DNA of 64,000 bases from Mesorhizobium zhangyense. Lineage in GTDB: Bacteria; Pseudomonadota; Alphaproteobacteria; Rhizobiales; Rhizobiaceae. This document shows positions 17,110 through 26,258 of this stretch, in pieces. Within the stretch, counting starts at the first letter, position 1, and the number at the start of each line of letters is the position of its first letter. A model generated the notes under the pieces. The model was not told the origin of the DNA, did not search any database, and saw only the letters and a program-made list of their open reading frames with translations. The position numbers and the translations under genes are program-made. The DNA is taken from contig NZ_JAAKZG010000010.1 in assembly GCF_011045115.1 (NCBI RefSeq), positions 62,001 to 126,000 on the forward strand, given 5' to 3'.

Positions 17110-17952
17110 ATGTCCAGCCGCGATCGAGCGTTGTCGATTATCGAACTCTTGGCTCGAAACGCCGACGGCTTGCATCTTTCTGACATCGCCGAGCGTTTGG
17201 GATTACCTCGCAGCGGAACTCATCGGCTCCTCAACGACCTCCGGGAGAATGGATATGTCCGGCAGGAACATGAGCGCGGCATCTACACTCTCACTGTGAA
17301 GCTGGCGTCTTTAAGCCTGGTCCACCAAGTGGGTACAGGCATGGTCGACCTGGTCTTGCCTATCCTGGACAGCATTGCAGAGCAGACCGGTGAACTCGCC
17401 ATGCTGTCCGTCATCGAGGGGGAGCGCCTGATGCGAGTAGCCAAGGCACGCGGGGCACGGAGGGGTCTCTTGTACAACCCCGAAGAAGAACCTGAAGTTT
17501 ACCTGGCCGCCACGTCCAACGGCTATGCTTATCTGTCATGCCTCGATGATGAGAAGGCAATCGAACTCATTGCGAAACAAGGTCCGCTAAGGGGCGGCTA
17601 TGGGTCCAACGCGCCCCGCTCTATCAAAGAGGTCATGACCTACGTCCACGAAGCCCGTGAACGCGGGTATTCTATTATCCACGACGTCTTTGAAGCAGGG
17701 ACCTCGGCCATCGCGGCGCCAATCCGCCTGCCAAAATCGGAAGATGTAGTAGGTACTATCAGCGTGGCCGGACCATCTGTGCGAATGACGCGCGATAGGC
17801 TTGAGGTCATGGCTCCATTGATCATCTCAGCCGCAGATGACGTCGGACGCGCCGCAACGCGCTCCGGAATGTTCGAGGGACATAGATATTCAACGACTGG
17901 CGGGTCCGCCCCCCTTCCCGCTTCCAGCCGTTGGGCGTCGATGATTGGCTGA
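17110..17952 (+). CDS. IclR-family regulator
   Basis: This 280-residue protein has an N-terminal winged helix (ALSIIELLARNADGLHLSDI, then GLPRSGTHRLLNDLRENGYV) and the IclR effector domain. The ATG at 17110 follows GAGGAGAGG at about 17091-17099; an in-frame TTG at 17086 lies before that ribosome site and was rejected. It is divergent from the importer/CoA-transferase operon and probably controls it through the palindromes at 17002 and 17068. The effector is presumably the imported compound or its CoA derivative. Confidence 0.92.
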   Translation: MSSRDRALSIIELLARNADGLHLSDIAERLGLPRSGTHRLLNDLRENGYVRQEHERGIYTLTVKLASLSLVHQVGTGMVDLVLPILDSIAEQTGELAMLSVIEGERLMRVAKARGARRGLLYNPEEEPEVYLAATSNGYAYLSCLDDEKAIELIAKQGPLRGGYGSNAPRSIKEVMTYVHEARERGYSIIHDVFEAGTSAIAAPIRLPKSEDVVGTISVAGPSVRMTRDRLEVMAPLIISAADDVGRAATRSGMFEGHRYSTTGGSAPLPASSRWASMIG

Positions 17953-18306
17953 GTTGGCGTCGCGTTCCATTGTGCAGTCCAGAATTATCTTTCGCTGTCG
18001 TGAACTATGTGGGCTTCGGAGGTCGTGGCGGTATTGTGCGTGCGGGTCTAACCGTATTGAGTTGCAGTGGCCGAAATGATTGAAATGAGCTTGTTGGAAT
18101 GACGCCCGTAGCTCGCTGACCGGGCCGGTCTGCCCTTGGCGATCTGATGCGCCTGGACAGAGTTTTATTGGGACTGCAAAGCTGCAGTACGACCGGAGAA
18201 CCTTGGATCCCTCCGGCCGTTGGAGCCGTGACGACTTGCTAGAAGTTTCCGGTTCGCCGCGTCAATCTGACTATCTTCAACGATCTCGGGCGCATTCACA
18301 CCTGGC
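17953..18306. other. 354-bp region without a supported gene
   Basis: This interval lies between the IclR stop and the stop of a minus-strand hydrolase gene. I see no family-like reading frame, no strong hairpin and no clear repeat in it. Confidence 0.5.
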
Positions 18307-19092
18307 CTACTGGGAGGCCGATTGTGCTGCCTGGTCGATCGTGTCAGCCACGACCTTCGGCTGCGTCATGAAGAGCGCGTGGCTTGCAGAGACCTTCGTG
18401 ACTTTAGCGCCTATGCGCTCCGCCATGTGCAGTAGCATAGCCTGGTCGAACGCCTTGTCCTCGGTGGCGATAACAGCCCAGCTCGGCTTCGACCGCCACG
18501 CCGCATTCTTCAGCTTCGTTCCAAAGGCCGACATGTTGATCGGGACCTGCGAGTCCCTCATGAAGACCACGTCCGTTTCGCCGACGTCATGGGCAAAGCC
18601 GGATTTGAAGTTTTCCGGCTTCACGTAGCCGAAACCGTCATCTGTCGTCTCGAGCACGAACTCGGTAGCAGGAGCAAACCCTTCATACTGCTGGGCAGTT
18701 GTTTCACCGGCGTCTGGCGAGAGCGCCGAGACGTAGACAAGACTGGTGACCTTCGGGTCCACACCTGCTTCGGTGATGACCGTCCCACCCCAGGAATGCC
18801 CAACGAGAACGGTTGGACCATCCTGCCGGTCAAGAGCACGCTTGGTTGCCGCCACATCGTCCTCGAGCGAGGTCAGCGGGTTCTGAACGATCGCGACGCG
18901 ATAGCCACGCTGGGTGAGTTCGTCATAGACTCCGCGCCAGCCGGAACCGTCGGCGAACGCTCCGTGCACCAGCACGACATTCTTGACGGCCTGAGTGTCG
19001 GGGATGCGATCGGCTGCGTGGGACGTGATATTTGACGCGAGGCCTGCCGTCAGTGCGGTTGCTGCCAGGAGGCTTTTCGTAGCGGTATTCAT
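18307..19092 (-). CDS. Exported alpha/beta hydrolase
   Basis: This 261-residue protein has a signal peptide (about residues 1-27, ending SHAAD) and an alpha/beta-hydrolase fold. The oxyanion segment is HGAFADGSG and the nucleophile S100 is in GHSWGG. It resembles salicylate-esterase/hydroxynitrile-lyase-like periplasmic hydrolases. The catalytic histidine is probably in the C-terminal SASHALF segment. GGAAAGGA precedes the ATG at 19092. The substrate is unknown and it seems to be a single-gene unit. Confidence 0.85.
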   Translation of the reverse strand: MNTATKSLLAATALTAGLASNITSHAADRIPDTQAVKNVVLVHGAFADGSGWRGVYDELTQRGYRVAIVQNPLTSLEDDVAATKRALDRQDGPTVLVGHSWGGTVITEAGVDPKVTSLVYVSALSPDAGETTAQQYEGFAPATEFVLETTDDGFGYVKPENFKSGFAHDVGETDVVFMRDSQVPINMSAFGTKLKNAAWRSKPSWAVIATEDKAFDQAMLLHMAERIGAKVTKVSASHALFMTQPKVVADTIDQAAQSASQ

Positions 19093-19258
19093 TGGATTTT
19101 CCTTTCCAGTTTTCGGGAGATGAGGGATCTTGGTTGGTCAGGCCCTGAGGACTGCACCTCTGACCGCTCGCGTACGCCCTCACCAAAAAACGCACGCAGA
19201 AGGGTTCACGCCGCGGTGCCGGGCGCAGATCGAAAAGGCTGATGACGAGTTGGAATGC

Positions 19259-20374
19259 CTATGGGAACATAGGCGGATATTCGTTGCTGCCGGGACCCGC
19301 ATCGCGCCCTGTCGTGAATGGCTGGTCTTTCAGCAGCCTGTTCACGGGATTGGCGCCATCGTCCTTGTAGTAGGAACTGTATCCATTGATTGCCGGCACG
19401 CCGCCGAGGTGTGCGTAGAGCACCCTCGAGCCCTCTGGGAAGAACCCTTTCCGGGTCAGGTCGATCAAACCTTGCATCGACTTGCCCTCGTAAACCGGGT
19501 CTGTGATCATCGCCTCGGTCCGGGCGGCAAGGCGGATTGCGTCGTTGGTCGCCTCGGACGGAATGCCGTAGGCTGGATAAGCGTAGTCAGGGTTGATCAC
19601 GATCTCTCCGTCACGGACTGAACGGCCGAGTCCAACGAGGGTGGCGGTGTCGTCGACAATACGGCGGACCTGCGAGCGGGTCTGTTCGAGCGTGCCGGAG
19701 GCGTCAATTCCGATAACCCTGTCAGCGCGATCTTGTGCTGCAAAGCCGACAATCATGCCTGCCTGGGTAGAGCCGGTAACAACACAGACAATGACGTAGT
19801 CAAACGCGAAACCCAGCTCCTCTTCCTGTCGCGCCACCTCTTCGGCGAAGCCCACATAGCCGAGCCCGCCGTATTTATGGACCGAAGCACCGGCCGGAAT
19901 GGGATAGGGCTTCCCGCCAGCTTCCTTCACCGACTGGATCGCGTCTTCCCAGCTCTTACGAATTCCGATGTCGAAGCCATGGTCCACGAGCCGGCTGTCA
20001 GCGCCCATCAGACGCGTCATGAGGATGTTGCCGACTCGGTCATACACCGCGTCATGATGCGGAACCCATTTCTCCTGGATCACGACGCATTTCATGCCGA
20101 TCTTCGCAGCCGTTGCTGCCACCATGCGGGTATGGTTCGACTGGACGCCGCCGATCGAGACCAATGTATCCGCGCCCGACGCGATGGCATCTGGGATGAT
20201 GTATTCGAGCTTTCTGAGCTTGTTGCCACCCATGGCCAGACCCGAGTTGCAGTCATCGCGCTTGGCATAGATTTGAACCTTGTTTCCAAGCGCTGCGCTC
20301 AGCCGCGGCAGATGCTCGATCGGGGTGGCCCCAAACGTCAGCGGATAGCGTTCGAACTTCTCGAGTAGCGACAT
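19259..20374 (-). CDS. acdS: 1-aminocyclopropane-1-carboxylate (ACC) deaminase
   Basis: This PLP enzyme splits the plant ethylene precursor ACC into 2-oxobutyrate and ammonia. The sequence is strongly AcdS-like: PLP lysine K52 (GGNKLRKLE), S79 (GGVQSNHTR), Y269, and the Y295-E296 and L323 residues (PVYEGKS, YAHLGG). E and L at these places distinguish ACC deaminase from D-cysteine desulfhydrase. The start at 20374 ([15 protein letters not shown]) matches the family; the open frame continues 9 codons upstream. At 371 residues it is about 30 longer than the usual 338, owing to a C-terminal tail after INGYSSYY. It is divergent from an Lrp-type regulator, as in known acdS/acdR loci. Confidence 0.93.
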   Translation of the reverse strand: MSLLEKFERYPLTFGATPIEHLPRLSAALGNKVQIYAKRDDCNSGLAMGGNKLRKLEYIIPDAIASGADTLVSIGGVQSNHTRMVAATAAKIGMKCVVIQEKWVPHHDAVYDRVGNILMTRLMGADSRLVDHGFDIGIRKSWEDAIQSVKEAGGKPYPIPAGASVHKYGGLGYVGFAEEVARQEEELGFAFDYVIVCVVTGSTQAGMIVGFAAQDRADRVIGIDASGTLEQTRSQVRRIVDDTATLVGLGRSVRDGEIVINPDYAYPAYGIPSEATNDAIRLAARTEAMITDPVYEGKSMQGLIDLTRKGFFPEGSRVLYAHLGGVPAINGYSSYYKDDGANPVNRLLKDQPFTTGRDAGPGSNEYPPMFP

Positions 20375-20454
20375 TCTTATGCCCTCACCTGTCACTTTCA
20401 CTAACTAAAATGTATGCGAAACGTAGTGAAAGGTGCTCTCTATTTTGATTGGAA

Positions 20455-20502
20455 ATTCTGCGAATATCGGTATGCTTGAAGTAATTCTGATATATTCCGA
20501 TA
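20455..20502. promoter_or_regulatory. Paired Lrp-like sites between acdS and acdR
   Basis: Two related elements, ATTCTGCGAATATCGGTAT (20455-20473) and ATTCTGATATATTCCGATA (20484-20502), are spaced 29 bp apart upstream of acdR. The second contains the near-palindrome TCTGATATATTCCGA, the size and AT-rich centre expected of Lrp/AsnC operators. They fit AcdR binding sites in the divergent promoter. Confidence 0.5.
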
Positions 20503-20518
20503 AAGTTTTGAGGAATTA

Positions 20519-20995
20519 ATGGAAGAATCTTCCACACCTACTCTCGACCGCACCGACATCAAGCTTCTCCGCGCCTTGCAGGCCGATGGCAGGCTCACCA
20601 ATGCGGAGTTGGCGAACCGTGTGAACGTCAGTGCCGCGACCTGCCACCGTCGTACGCAACGCCTATTTGATGAAGGACACATCACCGGGGTGCGTGCCGA
20701 GGTAGCGCCCTTGGCAGTCGGACTTGGTACATTGGTGATGGTCGGCGTCGTGCTGGATCGCTCGACGCCCGAAAGCTTCGGCGCATTCGAAGACGCAGTC
20801 CATAAAATGAAGGAGGTCCTGGACTGCAACCTCGTGGCTGGCGACTTCGACTATCTTCTGAAGATCCGTGTGCGCGACATGGCGGACTTCAATAAGCTCC
20901 ATGGACACAAGCTGATTGCCCTTCCGGGCGTCCGCCAGACCCGAACCTTCTTCGTCATGAAGGAGGTCAAGGAGAACGCGCGCCTTCCCTTCTGA
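20519..20995 (+). CDS. acdR: Lrp/AsnC-family regulator of acdS
   Basis: This 158-residue protein has an AsnC-type helix-turn-helix (DRTDIKLLRALQADGRLTNA, VSAATCHRRTQRLFDEGHI) and the RAM effector domain (MVGVVLDRST, GDFDYLLKIRVRDMADFN). In known acdS loci the divergent acdR product activates acdS in response to ACC; the same arrangement here supports that role. GAGGA lies five bases before the ATG at 20519. Confidence 0.88.
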   Translation: MEESSTPTLDRTDIKLLRALQADGRLTNAELANRVNVSAATCHRRTQRLFDEGHITGVRAEVAPLAVGLGTLVMVGVVLDRSTPESFGAFEDAVHKMKEVLDCNLVAGDFDYLLKIRVRDMADFNKLHGHKLIALPGVRQTRTFFVMKEVKENARLPF

Positions 20996-21015
20996 ATCTC
21001 ACCTTTGCAGTTACC

Positions 21016-21795
21016 CTAAACCGTCGGGATCGTGCCGCCATCAATGACGAACTCGGATCCTGTGATGCTGCCGGCGCGGTCAGAGGAGAGGAAAGCGATT
21101 AGGTTCGCAACCTCCTCAGGTGTCGAGGGCCTGCCGAGTGGGATACCACCGAGCGACTGCATGATAATGCGCTTGCCCGCTTCGGCATCGCCGCCGTGTT
21201 CCTTGCCCAACCGCTCTGCAAGGTGCACCGAGGACTCTGTAGCAATCCAGCCTGGCGAAACCCGGGCAACGCGTACGCCTTTCGGCGAGACCTCCTTCGA
21301 CAGGCTCTTGCTATAGCTGGAAAGCGCGGCCTTCGCCGCCGCATAGGCTGTTGTGGCCTCCGGCAATGGAAGGACGCCCTGTATCGACGTCACATGGATC
21401 ACGACACCGCTCCCGCGTACCACCATCTCAGGCACGAAGTGGCGATCCAGCCGCACTGCGGGCATTAGGTTCATTCCGAGTTCTCTGTTCCATTCGGCGT
21501 CACTGAGAGCCATGAAGCCTCCTGCCGGAGCCGACGAACCGCCAAGCATATGTACGATGATGTCCACGCCTCCCATCCGTGCGCGAACCCCATCGGCGAG
21601 GGCTGAACACCCTTCAGGCGTTGTCAGGTCGGCGGCTACAAAGATTGCTTCGCTAAGACCGCCAGGATTGGAGCGCGCACTGGTGACGATTTGGGCACCT
21701 AGTTCTCGGAACAACGCAACGGTCGCTGCTCCGGCACCACGTGTGCCCGAAGTGATCAGGGCACGTTTGCCTTCAAGAGTGAGGAACGGGATCAC
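21016..21795 (-). CDS. Short-chain dehydrogenase/reductase
   Basis: This 259-residue classical SDR has the cofactor motif [10 protein letters not shown] (variant TGxxxGxG with Ser), the catalytic VTSIQGV and YAAAKAAL, and the C-terminal GSEFVIDGG. The start is a GTG at 21795 that overlaps the stop of the preceding SnoaL-like gene (GTGA), so the two are coupled. The substrate is unknown. Confidence 0.88.
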   Translation of the reverse strand: MIPFLTLEGKRALITSGTRGAGAATVALFRELGAQIVTSARSNPGGLSEAIFVAADLTTPEGCSALADGVRARMGGVDIIVHMLGGSSAPAGGFMALSDAEWNRELGMNLMPAVRLDRHFVPEMVVRGSGVVIHVTSIQGVLPLPEATTAYAAAKAALSSYSKSLSKEVSPKGVRVARVSPGWIATESSVHLAERLGKEHGGDAEAGKRIIMQSLGGIPLGRPSTPEEVANLIAFLSSDRAGSITGSEFVIDGGTIPTV

Positions 21796-22121
21796 AGGAC
21801 GATCTCCAATTCCGCGATTTGTTCGCCGTTGAGGATAAAGAAGTACCTCAGATCCACAGGGCTACCGGGGAAGTCACCGACAACGTGACTTGTGACAACG
21901 ATCCGAAAGCCTTCGGAGCCGAGCATTATCGGCTCTACGGTGTATGTGTACTTCTTCGAAGCACCGGCCTTCCATCGCCGGATCGAGTCCTGCCCGACAT
22001 AGGCGTGGCCTTCGTCCCTGACGATGGCGCCGTAGATGAAGCACCGGGCGACAGCTTCGGCATCCCGGTCTTTGTCTGCCTCAAAGTAGTCCGCTATGGG
22101 CTTGGGTAGCTTGATTCTCAT
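21792..22121 (-). CDS. SnoaL/NTF2-like protein
   Basis: This 109-residue protein has an NTF2-like fold pattern ([42 protein letters not shown]). It matches the small nuclear-transport-factor-2-like proteins often found next to SDR genes. No catalytic function can be assigned. AGGAGA precedes the ATG at 22121. It is the first gene of a two-gene operon and is divergent from a LysR gene. Confidence 0.8.
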   Translation of the reverse strand: MRIKLPKPIADYFEADKDRDAEAVARCFIYGAIVRDEGHAYVGQDSIRRWKAGASKKYTYTVEPIMLGSEGFRIVVTSHVVGDFPGSPVDLRYFFILNGEQIAELEIVL

Positions 22122-22253
22122 GTCTATCTCCTGCCGGTTGTCGACGTTCAGAGGTTGGTTCGTTTTGTTCCCCTCTTGTCGGCAAATTTAGCGATGGACA
22201 CATGGTTCGATAATCGGGATAAGTGGGGATGTGTTGATACGAAAATCGCAACA

Positions 22254-23150
22254 ATGCCACGACATAGTCTGACCGATATCGACGCTGTTCTTGCCATTGC
22301 CCGCAAAGGGTCGTTCCGTGCTGCTGCGCTCGAACTGGGGCTCTCAACAACGGCGATCAGCAACGCGATAGGGAAGATCGAGCGACGGCTCGGCATCCGC
22401 CTGTTCAACCGGACGACCCGAAGTGTCTCGCTGACCGATGCCGGCCGCAACTTTGTCGACCAGGTCGCGCCAGCCATGGATGACATCTACCGGGCGATAG
22501 ACAGCGCCATGTCGCAGCAAAAAACGCCGTCAGGAACCCTGCGCATCAACGCGTTCGCGATGGCCGCCCGCGAAGCCCTCTCCCCTCTCGTCCTCAGGTT
22601 CCTCAGGCAGTACCCCCAGGTGCATGTCGACGTGGTCACCGAAGGCCGCATCATCGATATCGTCGCCGCGGGGTTCGACATGGGCATACGAAGTGCGGAT
22701 CTTATCCCGAGCGACATGATCGCCGTTCCGTTTGGGCACGCACAAAGCTACGCTGTGGTGGCTTCGCCAATGTATCTTAAACAAAGTGAAAAACCCAACA
22801 TCCCTCCCGACCTTCTTTCCCTTTCCTGTATTCGGGTGAGGCTTCCGAATGGCGCGCTCTTTCGCTGGCCATTCGAGAAGGACGGCCACTCGGTTCAGAT
22901 CGATGTCAAAGGACCTATCACGCTCGACGAAGCGAGCCTGACAAGGATTGCCGCTTTGGACGGAGTGGGGATCGGTTTAGTCTGGGAAGCGGACGTGCGT
23001 GAAGACATAGCGTCGGGCAGCCTGGTGCGCCTGCTACAGGACTGGACGCCAGCTCTATCCCCACTGTGCCTTTATTATCCGGGCCGGCGGAACCCCTCAG
23101 CGGCGTTCAAGGCCTTTATCGAGATGGCACGAGCCTCAGCACGCGAGTAG
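22254..23150 (+). CDS. LysR-family regulator
   Basis: This 298-residue protein starts [20 protein letters not shown]; the helix-turn-helix is [20 protein letters not shown], followed by the effector domain with [19 protein letters not shown]. The frame is open 33 codons upstream but the ATG at 22254 fits the family. No strong ribosome site is visible. It is divergent from the SnoaL/SDR pair and probably controls it. Confidence 0.88.
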   Translation: MPRHSLTDIDAVLAIARKGSFRAAALELGLSTTAISNAIGKIERRLGIRLFNRTTRSVSLTDAGRNFVDQVAPAMDDIYRAIDSAMSQQKTPSGTLRINAFAMAAREALSPLVLRFLRQYPQVHVDVVTEGRIIDIVAAGFDMGIRSADLIPSDMIAVPFGHAQSYAVVASPMYLKQSEKPNIPPDLLSLSCIRVRLPNGALFRWPFEKDGHSVQIDVKGPITLDEASLTRIAALDGVGIGLVWEADVREDIASGSLVRLLQDWTPALSPLCLYYPGRRNPSAAFKAFIEMARASARE

Positions 23151-23154
23151 GTAC

Positions 23155-23173
23155 AAGCGCTTTAATAGCGCTT
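23155..23173. terminator. Hairpin after LysR stop
   Basis: AAGCGCT-ttaat-AGCGCTT forms a perfect 7-bp stem directly after the stop of the LysR gene at 23150. It lacks a U-tract, so it may be a weak or factor-assisted terminator. Confidence 0.35.
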
Positions 23174-23204
23174 AGATCGGGGTGTCCGGGATATTATTTT
23201 TGAG

Positions 23205-23400
23205 ACGTTGAGGGGCGATCGCGAGATCGTACTGAGCGAGGCCGAGATCATCCGTCGCATTTTTCAGGAGTTCGCCGCCGGCGTCGACCCGCGCGCCATT
23301 GCCAAGCAACTCAAAGAACACAGCGTGGCTGGCCCCGAGGGCAGGCTTTGGAACGACACGACCATTCGCGGCCACGTTCGGCGCGGCACCGAGGGCTGCA
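23205..23400 (+). pseudogene. Fragment of a large serine recombinase
   Basis: About 65 codons match the Recombinase domain of resolvase/invertase-type serine recombinases: LRGDREI, IIRRIFQEFAAGVDPRAIAKQL, GPEGRLWNDTTIRGHVRRGT. The N-terminal catalytic domain and everything after RRGTEG are missing. It abuts a truncated LysR gene on the other strand. It is a relic of a mobile element or of a past excision/integration event. Confidence 0.75.
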
Positions 23401-23413
23401 TCCAAGTCACCCT

Positions 23414-23818
23414 TCAGGACTCTATCGTAAAGATCACGGGAGGTCCCTGGAGGATATAAGCTTCAATACCTGGATACCTAGTCGCCAGCCGTCTCAGGAC
23501 GGGCGGAAGCAAACCCGTCGTGGCGGTACTCATAGCACCAAGGCGTAGCGTCCCGCGAAGCGGGTCAGTTCTTATCCCGTCGCCGAGGCCGCGGACTTCG
23601 TTGAGCAGTGACCGAGCTTTGTCTGCGACGCTTGTGCCCAACTCGGTCGGTCTGACCGTTCGCCCTACGCGTATTACGAGAGGTTGCCCGGCTTCGGCCT
23701 CGAGCGCCCTAATGCGCTGCGTGACCGCTGCCGCACTTAGGTTCTGGTGTCGGCCAGCTTCGGCGATTGAGCCCCGTTCGAGTACGGCAAGCAGGGTTTC
23801 AAAAAAACGCGTATCCAT
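23414..23818 (-). pseudogene. C-terminally truncated LysR-family regulator
   Basis: The 134-residue ORF starts with an intact LysR helix-turn-helix (FFETLLAVLERGSIAEAGRH, LSAAAVTQRIRALEAEAGQP) and the first strand and helix of the effector domain (RLGAMSTATTGLLPPVLRRL). It ends at RYPGIEAYILQG, where about 170 residues of the effector domain should follow. The truncation point meets the recombinase fragment, so a deletion or insertion joined two broken genes. A DNA-binding stub could still be made. Confidence 0.8.
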
Positions 23819-23925
23819 GTGCTTTTATCAGCGCTTCTTACTTCTCGGTCCAGCATGCGGCACCGTTGGCCCCCGCTTGGATGCCGTTATTTTAGGAACT
23901 GTGAAAATGCGGTGCATGATTTGCC

Positions 23926-24504
23926 TCAGCGCTTTCTCAGCCCGTCGACGAACACATCGACCAAGCGCAATGCTGCCGGCTGCCAGTCGGCCGTGCCCTG
24001 CGAATAGAAGATGCCGACGAGGGTCCGCAACAGGTCTTCCGGGGAAATGTCGGAGCGGATTTCACCCGCCGCGACCCCGCGATCGAGCAGCAGGCCGATC
24101 GCATTGCTCATGCGCTCGAAGGAATAGGCCTTCAGTTCGGTCGAGCCGTGCGCGACGAGCTGAAGTGCTTCGACCATACCCTTCTTGGTCGCCACGAGAC
24201 GGACATTGGCGTGCAGCCATTTGCGTAGCGCCTCAACCGGATCGCTGTCGCGGGCAAGCAGTTCCGCGAGTTCGCCGAGGTGATCGACCTCATGGCGATA
24301 GACCGCCTCGAACAACGCTTCGCGCGTCGGAAAGTGGCGGTAGAGTGTGCCAATGCCAACCCCTGCCTGCCGTGCGACCGCCTCCAGGCTTGCCTGCGGA
24401 CCGCCGGCGCTGAAGATTTGCGTCGCCGCCTCAAGCAGGATTTCGCGGTTGCGGATCGAATCCGCGCGCGGCTTGCGTCTTGTTTTTGCGGTCTCAGGTC
24501 CCAT
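23926..24504 (-). CDS. TetR-family repressor
   Basis: This 192-residue protein has a TetR helix-turn-helix (ILLEAATQIFSAGGPQASLE, VARQAGVGIGTLYRHFPTRE) and a helical ligand domain. The open frame continues 67 codons further, but the ATG at 24504 (MGPETAKTRRKPRAD) starts the family-like region. It is divergent from the molybdenum aldehyde oxidoreductase genes, with a 7-bp-arm palindrome at 24538 between them. It most likely represses that operon and itself. Confidence 0.9.
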   Translation of the reverse strand: MGPETAKTRRKPRADSIRNREILLEAATQIFSAGGPQASLEAVARQAGVGIGTLYRHFPTREALFEAVYRHEVDHLGELAELLARDSDPVEALRKWLHANVRLVATKKGMVEALQLVAHGSTELKAYSFERMSNAIGLLLDRGVAAGEIRSDISPEDLLRTLVGIFYSQGTADWQPAALRLVDVFVDGLRKR

Positions 24505-24537
24505 TTTCTTCCAATAGGGCTCGTTGCCTCTTGCTAA

Positions 24538-24554
24538 ACGGAGGCATCCTCCGT
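24538..24554. promoter_or_regulatory. Candidate TetR operator
   Basis: ACGGAGG-CAT-CCTCCGT is a perfect inverted repeat, extended by TA-rich flanks, 34 bp upstream of the TetR ATG and about 150 bp upstream of the paoA-like ATG. The 17-bp size fits a TetR-family dimer site. Confidence 0.6.
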
Positions 24555-24705
24555 ATAAGTAGACTGCATATCGGGAAAACGCACAAGGCACGCATTCCCA
24601 GTTTGGGCCGAAAGACGGCTCGCGCCAGATACTTTCCCGCCCGCATCCTCGGCTGCCATCCGGCAGCACCGATCCATACATCACAAATCCTGAATGGAGT
24701 ACCAC

Positions 24706-25203
24706 ATGTCACTCTCCATCGGCCTCACCATCAATGGTCAGCCCCGCACGGTTGCGCTCGACGACCCCCGCGTGACGCTGCTTGACCTGTTGCGCGAGCG
24801 GCTCGACCTGACCGGCACCAAAAAGGGCTGCGACCGGGGCCAGTGCGGCGCCTGCACCGTGCTTGTCGATGGCCGGCGCATCAACTCCTGCCTGGCACTG
24901 GCTGCCAGCCTCGACGGGGCCACCGTCACCACCATCGAGGGGCTTGCCGATGGCGAGGCGCTGCATCCGGTCCAGGCCGCCTTCATCGAGCATGACGGCT
25001 TCCAGTGCGGCTTCTGCACGCCCGGCCAGATCATGAGCGCCATCGGCCTCATCGCCGAAGGTCACGCCGGAGACGATCCCGAGCGTATCCGTGAACTGAT
25101 GAGCGGCAATATCTGCCGCTGCGGCGCTTATCAGGGCATCACCGAAGCGGTGCTGGAAGCGCAGAAGACCCTTGCAGAGCGCAATCGGAGGGACGCGGCA
25201 TGA
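24706..25203 (+). CDS. Aldehyde oxidoreductase 2Fe-2S subunit (PaoA/XdhC-like small subunit)
   Basis: This 165-residue iron-sulfur subunit of a xanthine-oxidase-family enzyme carries two [2Fe-2S] clusters. The plant-type set is C42, C47, C50 and C62; the second set is C101, C104, C136 and C138 (CGFC and CRC). It passes electrons from the molybdenum subunit to the FAD subunit. No Tat signal is present, unlike E. coli PaoA, so the complex is probably cytoplasmic. GGAG is six bases before the ATG at 24706; an ATG at 24694 precedes that site. It overlaps the FAD subunit gene by ATGA. Confidence 0.92.
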   Translation: MSLSIGLTINGQPRTVALDDPRVTLLDLLRERLDLTGTKKGCDRGQCGACTVLVDGRRINSCLALAASLDGATVTTIEGLADGEALHPVQAAFIEHDGFQCGFCTPGQIMSAIGLIAEGHAGDDPERIRELMSGNICRCGAYQGITEAVLEAQKTLAERNRRDAA

Positions 25204-26258
25204 ACCGTTTCGACTATATCCGCCCAGTCAGCGTGCCGGAAGCCATAGCGGCCGCGGCCGTTCCCGGCTCGGCCTATCTTGCCGCCGGCACCAATCTGCT
25301 CGACCTGATGAAGGTGGGCGCCTCGCGGCCCGAGCGGGTCATAAACATAACGCGGCTGCCGGGCCTCGACCGCATAGAATGGCTGCCTGACGGCGGCGTT
25401 CGCGTAGGAACCTTGGTTCGCAATTCGGACCTCGCCTATGACGAGCGTTTCGCCAAAACCTTCCCGGTCGTAGCCGAAGCGCTGCTTTCAGGCGCTTCCG
25501 CGCAACTTCGCAATGCGGCAACCGTGGGCGGCAATCTGATGCAGCGCACGCGCTGCGCTTATTTCCACGACCTCGCAGGCGCCTGCAACCGGCGGGAGCC
25601 GGGCTCGGGCTGCGATGCGCTGGGCGGCGAAAATCGCCTGCAGGCCGTGCTAGGCTGGAGCGAGCATTGCATCGCCACCCACCCCTCGGACTTCTGCGTG
25701 CCGCTGGCGGCACTGGACGCCATCGTCGAGGTGGAAGGCCCGCATGGCGGCCGGGAGATTGCCCTGGACACGCTGCACCGGTTGCCCGGCGCGACACCGG
25801 AGCAGGAGACAGCACTTTTGCCCGGCGAGCTGATCGTGGCGCTCAGGCTTCCAGCCGAAGCCTCGTCCTTTTCGCGCAATGCCCGCTACATCAAGCTGCG
25901 CGAGCGCACCTCTTATGCCTTTGCCGTCGTGTCGGCGGCGGCCGCATTGGAGGTCGAGGGCGGCACGATCCGCAAGGCGCGCATCGCGCTCGGCGGCGTC
26001 GCCGCAAAACCCTGGCGAGCCCGCGAGGCAGAAGCGCTGCTCGAGGGAAAACAGGCCACAGCACAGGCTTTTGCAGAAGCTGCAGAGCTGGCGCTGGCAG
26101 AGGCGCGTCCCTCCGGGGACAACGCCTTCAAGATCGAACTGGCGCACCGCATCGTCACGCGCGCCTTGAGCCTCGCCTTGGAAGGAACGCCGCAAGCCAT
26201 GCCCGCGCTGCCGGCTTCACCCTTCCCCGCACTATCCGGAGCGAACCATGTCATCTGA
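25200..26258 (+). CDS. Aldehyde oxidoreductase FAD-binding subunit (PaoB-like)
   Basis: This 352-residue FAD subunit has the flavin motifs YLAAGTNLLDLMK and ATVGGNLMQRTRC. It also has the cysteine-bearing insertion seen in PaoB and 4-hydroxybenzoyl-CoA reductase beta (C119, C129, C138, C157), which holds an extra [4Fe-4S] cluster. It hands electrons to the final acceptor. It overlaps both neighbours, so the three subunits are made together. Confidence 0.92.
   Translation: MNRFDYIRPVSVPEAIAAAAVPGSAYLAAGTNLLDLMKVGASRPERVINITRLPGLDRIEWLPDGGVRVGTLVRNSDLAYDERFAKTFPVVAEALLSGASAQLRNAATVGGNLMQRTRCAYFHDLAGACNRREPGSGCDALGGENRLQAVLGWSEHCIATHPSDFCVPLAALDAIVEVEGPHGGREIALDTLHRLPGATPEQETALLPGELIVALRLPAEASSFSRNARYIKLRERTSYAFAVVSAAAALEVEGGTIRKARIALGGVAAKPWRAREAEALLEGKQATAQAFAEAAELALAEARPSGDNAFKIELAHRIVTRALSLALEGTPQAMPALPASPFPALSGANHVI

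Noticed and set aside
19259..20374. D-cysteine desulfhydrase as an alternative to ACC deaminase
   Set aside because: The diagnostic Glu (E296) and Leu (L323) of ACC deaminase are present, and the gene is divergent from an acdR-like regulator.
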